Assembly (NCBI GenBank): GCA_022453515.1
Contig: JAJNNY010000040.1
Location: forward strand, 276,180-340,179
DNA: 64,000 bases
Source of the DNA: Astrocystis sublimbata
Lineage: Eukaryota > Ascomycota > Sordariomycetes > Xylariales > Xylariaceae
Direction of reading: 5' to 3'
The stretch's first letter is position 1, and every line of letters starts with the position of its first letter. Of the stretch, positions 56,326-64,000 are shown piece after piece. The position numbers and the translations under genes were made by a program. The notes under the pieces are model-generated. The model was given only the letters and a program-made list of their open reading frames with translations. It was not told the DNA's origin and searched no databases.

Positions 56326-59300
56326 CTTGATGGAATCGGGCGGCAACGGCTAAAGAACAAAAATTCGTATTCAAATGAGTGTTTTCGTTAAAAAGTGAGG
56401 CAAAGACGATGAGAAGGTCGTTCCACGAGTGGTGGAAAGTTACCCGATCAAATATGCCTCCATACCAGAAAGAAAATGCGATATCGAGATTATGAGGGGG
56501 GACACAAAAATCTGAGGAATGGGCGGACGGAGGTAATATAGCGCCTACATCTTGGTACGATGACTGCTGAGGGACATTCAGCTCTAGACTCTACTAACGA
56601 TCTAGTCGTCGACTGGGTGTGGCCTAGAGAACTAATAGCATGTAGCCAAGGAGTCCGTTAGACCGGTAATTGGTATCCAGCCAGAAAAGAGCGGGACCCC
56701 GAACTACGATATTTAGCGCTAACAGATTTGGAACGTATTTTCTGACGACTCTCCGCTTCAAGTTCTCCGGATCTCTGGCCAAGCCATTCAGGCCAGGAAC
56801 ATGCATGCCAGGCCCACAAAATTTCAGGTTCATGCCAAAGCATCGGGATTGTCTGGGGGGGATCCCTTCTGTCGATCATGACTATATCCATACACACCAC
56901 GACTCATGCCCAACCAGACTAAGATTACAATGACCTTGCCATGACCTTGCTGCGTTTATCTTTCTGACTGAATCATAGCGCATGTAGTTCCTGACGGCGG
57001 CCCTGACTAAGATGTCTACTGCTCGGTTTTCAGAGTAGCGTGTCGTAACACGACTGTCAGAAAAGTACTATGCATAGTTAGTAAACGGAACACGGCACTA
57101 TTGGCAGACCGGTAGTGAGCAACCGGCACTCCGGGCTGACCAACATGCTCGCTAACTACAACATTTGCAAGAATCAGACGCATTCCCGTTTAAAATGCCT
57201 AGCTATCGGCACTTCGAGACTCTTTGGGTCTCATCATGCCTTGTGATATCCTATCCGGTCCAGTCGTTAGGTCCCATGCCCGGTTGATTCACCACAGCTA
57301 TTGTCAAGGCTGAAGAGTTTTAAGTTTCGATAGTTCCTGCTACTCCTTACCCGGCTCATTCAAACCCGCTGTTCCTAGGTGGAGAGGTCCTCAATCAAGA
57401 AAACCACGAGCCGAGAAGGGACACTATGCGGAGACTAGTATTGGATCAAACAATAATCCGTCGCAAAACCTCGTGGTTTTTTACATTGCGGATACATATG
57501 ACAATACTTAAGTAGTTAGTTGACCGGAAGGGGACATCTGCGAGGCCACTCGGCCCGGCTTTCCGTATCCATCAAGAGAAATCCACAATACCGAGAATTT
57601 GCTCGCTTAATTACAGCCTGGTATCACTGTACCAGAGGCATGTGTTGAACAAATTCAGCACTTGGTGACAAATGCCTACCTTATGCAATATTAAAGTCAC
57701 CATCTAATATCCTTTATTATGGATAATGACCGACAGACACGAGGATGCTCAGCACCAGAAAAACTGTTACCCTTTTGGCAACCAGGAAGGTTCAGTCCAC
57801 GTGGTATCCATGTGGAGGAGATCTAGGCTATTAGCTCATGAGATTCTACGCAGATATGGGCTATTTTGGAAGGGTGAGTCAGGTCTATAGCTGCTTTAGA
57901 CTCACCATGACAATGTGAGGTTGATCAAGCCTCAAATCTTCCCATGAAGAGCTGCTTTCAAGGCGAACAGTCTCACATGTCATGTAACAGTAATCCGAGC
58001 ATTCTAGCTTGCCTGCCGACAGCCAGCAGAGATAGTGAACGGTTCATAGTTCAATAGGGCTACGTGGTTCCGGCCGCGATCCATGACCCACTTCTTAGCC
58101 TTCGAGTCAGTGGCAACCCCTAATTAGGCCCTCGATGGTCTGAATCGTGTTATATGGTAAAGCTCAAGGATAGCTGTCGAGCTGTGCGATAGAGGAGAAA
58201 CAGTAGTAGACCCCAAAAGGCTTATCGAGAGCTTGAGTATGGTTGGGTGTCGAATCATATGCTAAGGGTCATAGCTCTCCTGGTAACTCGTCTGGTGCGT
58301 CATGAACTAGAGAAAAGAAAGGCAGTATGGATTTTTAGCATCAACAGGAAGCCGTTGATGGTGCCTAGGCCACTCGCAAAGAGCTTGTTGCATTCAATTC
58401 ACGTGTCGGAGGAAGTGTCCGCTGTGGAGATGGTTACAGGCATCTGCACACTTGGCTTCTATTATGATCAACATGTGCCATTCTCTGTAACATGAAAATA
58501 TTTGACTTAGACATAAGATATCCCATGCACCACATTGAACGTATGAGATACATATCCCCACCTCAGCATATTCTTATCCGTCATCAAATTGCGAGTCTCT
58601 CGGGAGCTATTATAATGCTCAGAGAGCTACATTCCGGCGCTAACCTCTAGTTATTCAATAGTATACACCACTATCACAGTATGGCCTTATAGAGTGTAAA
58701 TTCTGCCTTGCTATAGTTGTTTTTGCATGGGAGAGGCAGACAATAGTCCAGACTTTCAAAAACAAGTGACGGCTCTGCAACCCGGCAATGTTGATTGGAT
58801 TCCGGGGTGGTGCCACAATATTTCATCCGGGACATATAATTGGATGTGATACAGCTAATCATGTTTTAAAGTTTCAAGCACAATCAAGTGCCGGAAGTTT
58901 ACTCAATATTGCATGACCGTAGCGAGAGGAGTTATCTGTTCATGTCTGCAATATATCTCACTCAGCTTCGGGAATAATTACTCTTACTACACTATAGCTT
59001 GTTGATGGTCACCTAATAATGGACGGCGAGACTGTTTCAGGGCAAAATAGTTTGATGCATGTCAGACTTGCAATCTCAATTAATTATCGAAAATTACAAA
59101 TCGCAAAAGGCCACGGCAAGAAGCACTGTTGCTACGCCACTACAGCGCACGATTCATGATGGCTCGAAAGCTTCATCGAGCAGCAAACAAAGGTAAAAAT
59201 TGTACAAGATACGTGCCGGATTGTGTTGAAAGATTCGATGGAAGGTCTTTGTGTCACTGCCATACAGTTTAAGCAGTGGGAAAAATATGAATGCTATTGT

Positions 59301-59440
59301 CAGCACCAGTCAATGATGAGCCCGACTAAAAGGAGGTAATTCTTTTATGAGCCTCACAGGGAACAATCACCTTTCACAACAAAGTGTAATAAATCTTTTA
59401 TTGGGACAGAGACAAAGACCTGGCTCCCATGTGACGTCCA
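56326..59440. other. Intergenic region, no gene seen
   Basis: 3.1 kb between divergent genes. No recognisable coding exon, RNA gene or repeat. Base composition is moderately AT-rich without the TAG/CTA excess seen in the transposon relics. Confidence 0.55.
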
Positions 59441-59450
59441 CATATATAAA
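59441..59450 (+). promoter_or_regulatory. TATA box of the RING protein gene
   Basis: CATATATAAA about 150 bp before the ATG at 59600, followed by a CA-rich leader. A TGACGTCC (CRE-like) word lies just upstream at about 59432. The position fits a fungal core promoter. Confidence 0.5.
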
Positions 59451-59599
59451 TTCCGTTTGCTGCGTAGTTCATTTGCAGTCTTTCTCGGCAAGACCACCAA
59501 ATCACGAACAGCCTTTCAACATCACAATTCAAACTCAAGCAACCAGTCCCATAGACATTGATTGTCTTTTCAACCAAGCCGTTTCTTCTAGCTCCAACA

Positions 59600-59998
59600 A
59601 TGGCTGATCATTACGGTAACCAAGTAAAAGAGTGGATTCCGGCGTGGAAAACCGGGGCATATATTATGACCAAGTGCCAGATTTGCAATCAGCGCAGGGT
59701 TGCATTTCACAAAGACCCCAAAAAGGACAAAGATGTTGAGTCATTCACAATTCTCCCCTGTGGCCATGTTTTTGGGTACCAGTGTTTGACGGCGTGGTTT
59801 AATATGACGCAGAGGCAGGGCAATAGGTGCAAATGTCCAACTTGTGGTAGCTCTGCGCAGCACATGGAGTGTGGCCACTCGGTTGAGTTGCGCGAATTTC
59901 AGCGAGAGGGAACGAACACCTATATGAAGGAGCCTGAGTCAGTTATCCTGCCTAAATGCAAGATGTGCGACCCGCCCCGCCATACACAAGATAGTTGA
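59600..59998 (+). CDS. Small RING-finger-like protein
   Basis: A single exon, 132 residues, MADHYGNQVKEWIPAW. Zinc-ligand pattern: C26-x2-C29 (KCQICNQ), C54-G-H56 (LPCGHVFGYQC, with C62), then C79-P-T-C82, which is the order of a C3HC4-type RING with a long first loop (residues 30–53). A further Cys/His set follows (C91-G-H93, and KCKMC near the C-terminus), so a second small zinc site is possible. There is no membrane segment and no other domain, so a stand-alone E3 ubiquitin ligase or adaptor is likely. Substrate unknown. The nearest neighbours are the membrane protein gene and the Gypsy element. Confidence 0.75.
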   Translation: MADHYGNQVKEWIPAWKTGAYIMTKCQICNQRRVAFHKDPKKDKDVESFTILPCGHVFGYQCLTAWFNMTQRQGNRCKCPTCGSSAQHMECGHSVELREFQREGTNTYMKEPESVILPKCKMCDPPRHTQDS

Positions 59999-61117
59999 TG
60001 ATTTCCATCTACTACACACCTATCCATGCTATCAGTCAGCAGCATTAGCTATATATCGACATATATGAGTTGACAAAAAGAGGAGAAAGGACAAATAGAG
60101 AGAAGGAGAGGAATGGTTGCCGATTCATAGTAGCTAGATATATATTTCATCCAAGTTTCAAGTACAAGTCCTGTGTTAACAACTGTGTATACATCATCGA
60201 TTCTAGTGTGTACAAACATCTGTGTACAAGGAAAGTGTAAGTGTCGCACGCACGCCAGACGTCTTTCGATTAGATCAAATAGTTATAGTACTTAAAACAT
60301 TGTAAGCGAAGTTGTTTGGAGTGCAAGACTCCTGCAGCTGCTTTGAGCCCTCGATATAGCAGCAAAGTATAATTGATAATCACTAACGAGCATGTTCATA
60401 AATGATTTTGCTAACCATTCCTGATTGTTGAGGTGATACAGATGACCATAATTAGTCGAAGTTTATGTGTGAGGCCCTTGACCTTATCAATTTGTAATAC
60501 TCTGATATTATATAATCAGCGTATAGCTAATTAAACTCTGTTTCTAATATCCCATGGCGATCAATTCATCCCAGGTGTTCGCGATTCGCCTCTGGTTCAA
60601 ACCGGTGAGTGCGTCAGCTTCTTGTATTCGGACTTGGCAATGATGGCGTAGGAATCATCATGAGCCATGAATCGACCGAGTCCGAGGCCGAGGTAGTCGC
60701 TGCTCCTGATAAACTTTCCCTCGGGGAGGCCGACGGCATAGCGCTGCACGGTTTGCTCCGCCAACCTCTGCGCCGATTACCCCTGGAAAACGGCGGAAAG
60801 AGGCAGACCTTCAAAGTATACTACCCGTAGTGGACGTGTTCGAGAGATATTTGCGAAGCGGCAATGGAGATCACTAAAGGATGTCGTAAATGGTGATACG
60901 TTAGAGTTGATTTGCGACCGATAGTAGACTGAGTCATGTACAGCCTACGCCAATGCCAACACTGAGATGAAGAGTTAGACGAGATGGATCTTAGAAGGAT
61001 AAGCTGCTACGATGGCCACTAGTCACTGAATCATTGTGTCATCAAGCCACGCAATGCAGCTACACTTTTGATGTGTGTGAGCTATCTTAACTATGATGAA
61101 CAATGCAGGTACCTGAG
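59999..61117. other. Region between the RING gene and the retrotransposon
   Basis: Contains one protein-like fragment on the minus strand (next entry) and otherwise AT-rich sequence without features. Confidence 0.5.
60597..60776 (-). pseudogene. Unassigned coding-like fragment
   Basis: A 59-codon minus-strand frame reading AEQTVQRYAVGLPEGKFIRS, then SDYLGLGLGRFMAHDDSYA and IIAKSEYKKLTHSPV before TGA. It is bounded upstream by a TAA and has no ATG. Composition is strongly protein-like, so it may be a last exon (acceptor GGCGCAG at about 60768) or a relic truncated near the retrotransposon. Family not recognised. Confidence 0.35.
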
Positions 61118-61448
61118 TGTAACAAGGGCTAGGTTTCTAGGGCTTGGAATAGGCTTCAATTTAGCTAATAATTCTCTAGGGCACAAAAGGGTCTATGTCC
61201 TCCTAAAGCCTCTACTCCAGGCTGGAGGAATCCCTTCTATTTATGCTCCTTCTGGCAGCCCTTGAGGCCGGCTTCGGACCTTCCTCGGGTCTGCGGCAAC
61301 GCCTTACTTATGCCTGTTGGCTGTCGCCTGTATACGGAGGTCCTTATGACCTTTTAGATCCGTAGCTCTGATCTAATCATTTATATATTTAGAGGTTTAG
61401 GGCGCGTAGGCTTCCTATTTGGGTAGCCCGGAAGTGACCCGTGTGACA
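61118..61448 (-). repeat. Long terminal repeat (3' LTR of the Gypsy element)
   Basis: 331 bp starting TGTAACAAGG and ending GTGTGACA on the plus strand, so both orientations begin TGT and end ACA. The inner side abuts the polypurine tract. It is less AT-biased than the internal region. Its partner LTR is outside the window, so divergence cannot be measured here. Confidence 0.8.
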
Positions 61449-61465
61449 CTATCTCCCTCCTTTTT
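61449..61465 (-). promoter_or_regulatory. Polypurine tract of the Gypsy element
   Basis: On the minus strand AAAAAGGAGGGAGATAG directly precedes the LTR start TGTCACACGG, the expected plus-strand primer site for reverse transcription. Confidence 0.75.
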
Positions 61466-62199
61466 AAAGCCTGTCCTGGGCGCTATATCGCTGTTACTCG
61501 AGGATCGTAGGGCTTGTTTAGATACTGTTATCGGAATTATCTGACTATGTTTTTTGTAAGGTCGCTAAGCAAGTGGTTGTAAGGTTCCTAGGTTTAGTTT
61601 TTTTTTTTGGGGTAGTCTTCCTACTTAATAAGGTATTTTATGTTACTTTGGATTGTTATAGAGTTAATAATTTTGTTTACGTAGTACTCCTTGGCCTTTA
61701 TAGCGGGCGTATCCCGTAGGACTTGGTTAGGGTTAGGCGGTGCCTGCTTTTTTCTAACCTGATATAGTTCTATAAAAGAGATATAAAAAGAGTTATATAT
61801 TTTTTAGCCCTTTGGTAGGATAAGTCTTACCGTAGTAGGGGAGATAACCTTTTAAATCTAGAAAGGATTAAAAAGCTTACTATCGAATTTTTTAGCGGGA
61901 CGTTTGGTTTTAATATGTTTAACGTTTAGTATTATTAGTTGATTTTTCTTATAGATAGGTAGCTTGAGATATTGTTTATCGGTTTATTTTTTTATCTATT
62001 AATAGCTGATTTATAGGTGTTTTTTGGTTTTTTTATATACCTGGGTTATCTAGTGAGCATATAAGCGGCTACCTGGGTTCTTGGGTGCTCTTGTCGGCGG
62101 ATTATGTGCTATAGGGTAGTAGCTGTAGTTGGCGTAGAAGGGAGTTATAAGTATGGAGGTAGAAGTAGAGTTATTATAGGTAAACTCTGTAGTAGGTAG

Positions 62200-64000
62200 T
62201 AAGTCTTCTTAGTTCGATATTTTATAATTTACGAAAGTACGGAAATAAATCTCGAGGGTCTGATTTAGCCGCTCGGTCTGCCTGTCGGTCTGTGGGTGGA
62301 AGGCTATACTTATATAGGGCTTAATGTCTACTAGCTTAAGGAAGTCCTTTTATATATGGGCTATAAATCTAGAGTTTTTGTTAGAAATAATATCTAGGGG
62401 GGTGCTATAATACTTCTAATAGGTTTTTGTAAAGATTTTTATTAGATCTTCGGTTTTTTTTCCCCCTATTTTAAGGGGCACAAAGTGTCCTATTTTAGTA
62501 AAGGGGTCTACTATTACCTAAATAGAGTCGTATTTATTAGAGAGGGGGAGGTTTGTAATAAAATCTATTACTACAGTGTTTTATAGTTTGTAATAAAGCT
62601 TTACGGGCTGTAGGAGTCCGTGTAAGGCGTGTCTAAAAGCTTTATTACGTTAGTATTCGAGGCAACCACTTATAAAGCTTCTTACGATTCCTTCCATACT
62701 AGGCTACCAAAAGTTGTAAGTAATTAGTTCAAGGGTTTTATCTATACCTATATAACCAACTATTAAAATATTATATTCCGATCTTATTATTTCTTTTTAG
62801 AGTTTTTTAAGTACCTATAACTATCCTTTTTAGTATAATATTCCGTTGTCCAGGGTTAGGTATTTCTTTATTTTTGTTATACGGGCGTTATCCTCCCGAG
62901 GTTCTATGTCTTAGAGCCCTAGAATATACTCTAGATCCTTTGGCCCTGCTTCTTTAACCTTCTATATAAACTCTAGAGCCCATTTAAGTATGGTTAGACT
63001 GTATAATCGTACAAAAGATAGTAGTACTACGGCCGAATCCTTTAGTAATTCTGCTAGGAGACCTTTTAAATATAAAAAATGTTTCTCCTATAGGACCAAT
63101 ATTATCGGCTAGTCCTTAGCTCTTTTGTTTTTAAGCCGATATTAGGGTAATTTTAATAAAATATCGGCTTTTTTATTCTGCCTGCCAGGGCGGTAGTTAA
63201 TAATAAACTAATAACTAAATAATTATTAAGCTTACCAGGCTTATTATCGATTTAGTACTTTAGTTATTATAAAATAAACCAGGTTTTAATAGTTTAAAAA
63301 GATTTTAATATAATATTTAGCTCCCTCTAAGTACTATCGCTAACGATCTAAGCCGTTAATAATAGTAAGAAGTTCTTTATTATAGATCTTGTAGTTTATT
63401 TCCGCTGGTATTAGCTTTTTAGAGTGGAAAGCTACTAGTTTTAGCCTTCCGTCCTTATCTTTTTGGGATATAACCGCTCCTAGGGCAAAGTCAGAGGCAT
63501 CGGTTTTAATAAACGCAGTTTCGTCCGGGTTAAAGTGGACTAGGATAGGCGCTATAGTAAAGTAGTGCTTTAGTGCTCTAAAGGCTTCTCCTATAGTATT
63601 AGACCATTTCTAATCCTTTTTTTCTCCCTTATTTGTATTTATTAGTAGTTTAATAATAAATAAGAAATTTTTGATAAATCTTTTATAAAAGTTCGCAAAC
63701 CCTACAAACTATTAGTACTTTTTAAAGCTTCGAAGTGTTTCCTATTTAGTAATACAGTTAATTTTATCCTTAGCTATTGCTACGCCCTGGGCACTAATAA
63801 CGTAGCTAAGGAACTCTACTTCTTGCACCTACTATTTACACTTCTATAGAGCAATAGTAAGGTAATAGTTGGTTAACCGACAGAGTACTTCTTTTATAAG
63901 GCGGTTGTGCTTTTCGATAGTATCTATGTAAATAAGCAGATTATTAAGGTATACTAATAAGCCAGTATTAATAAAATCTTAAAAAATATTATTATTATCG
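62200..64000 (-). pseudogene. Decayed Ty3/Gypsy pol (RT, RNase H, integrase)
   Basis: Minus-strand translation shows, from right to left: an RT-end motif VEFLSYVISAQGVAI (about 63760–63830); RNase H with TDASDFALGAVISQ and LVAFHSKKLIPAEINYKIYN (about 63380–63530); integrase with VIDFITNLPLSNKYDSI, VIVDPFTKIGHFVPLK, PLDIISNKNSRF and AFHPQTDRQTERLNQTLE (about 62220–62620). Stops interrupt every domain. The integrase site that normally reads SDRDSRF is SNKNSRF, an Asp-to-Asn change of the G-to-A type. It cannot encode active enzymes. Confidence 0.9.

Larger units (their letters stand above)
61118..64000 (-). mobile_element. Ty3/Gypsy LTR retrotransposon, RIP-decayed, cut by the right edge
   Basis: The 3' LTR lies at 61118–61448 (TG…CA ends), a polypurine tract follows, then the minus-strand pol in the order integrase, RNase H, reverse transcriptase from left to right, that is RT–RNase H–IN in the element's own direction, the Ty3/Gypsy order. 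The whole element is AT-rich with a strong excess of TAG/CTA and many stops. The 5' part (gag, protease, primer site, 5' LTR) lies beyond the window. Confidence 0.93.

Noticed and set aside
1..64000. tRNA, rRNA or CRISPR features
   Set aside because: I looked for tRNA B-box-like words (GGTTCGAATCC type), rRNA-like blocks and regular spacer arrays, and found none that I could support; small RNA genes could still be missed by eye.

Overview
This is a window of nuclear DNA from a filamentous ascomycete (Pezizomycotina, most likely a Sordariomycete). The evidence is short GT–AG introns with CTAAC/CTGAC branch sites, fungal-type NLR (ankyrin, NACHT-like, subtilisin) genes, a QDE-1-type RNA-dependent RNA polymerase, a CYP505 P450–reductase fusion, and AT-rich transposon relics decayed only by point mutations (RIP-like). 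The species cannot be named from the sequence.

Layout. 1–925: 5' part of a cytochrome P450 gene (minus strand) running off the left edge. 2.9–8.5 kb: an ankyrin–subtilisin (S8) gene on the minus strand, split by a 1.86-kb pogo/Fot1-type transposon; across the insertion the reading frame is otherwise intact. 9.2–10.2 kb: a conserved-looking gene of unknown function. 10.9–17.1 kb: an eight-exon NLR-like gene (hydrolase-like N-terminus, degenerate NACHT-like NTPase, long ankyrin array, ZZ zinc finger). 19.4 kb: a small membrane-anchored protein. 21.2–25.7 kb: RNA-dependent RNA polymerase. 28.8–31.2 kb: a DUF1479 protein that seems to have lost metal ligands. 33.0–34.7 kb: a fusion of two EthD-like barrels with an enol-lactonase-like hydrolase. 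36–42 kb: eroded gene fragments (F-box-like, 2EXR-like, a PAM2 motif). 44.9–48.6 kb: CYP505. 50.9–52.1 kb: a UbiA-family prenyltransferase. 55.1–56.3 kb: a multi-pass membrane protein. 59.6 kb: a small RING protein. 61.1 kb to the right edge: a RIP-decayed Ty3/Gypsy retrotransposon on the minus strand.

The most notable observation is at the RNA-processing level. In two unrelated genes (the RdRP at 23378–23557 and CYP505 at 45430–45577) one intervening sequence cannot be removed as a single GT–AG intron without a frameshift. Each is resolved exactly as a spliceosomal twin intron (stwintron) of the D1,2 type: an internal intron splits the external donor after its first G. The other 26 introns I resolved are simple GT–AG introns that keep frame, plus one likely GC–AG intron in the left-edge P450.

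The left third looks like a conflict/defence neighbourhood: two NLR-like proteins, an uncharacterised partner and an RNA-silencing polymerase, with RIP-marked transposons in the window. CYP505 and the UbiA prenyltransferase could belong to a small metabolic cluster, but this is only inferred from proximity.
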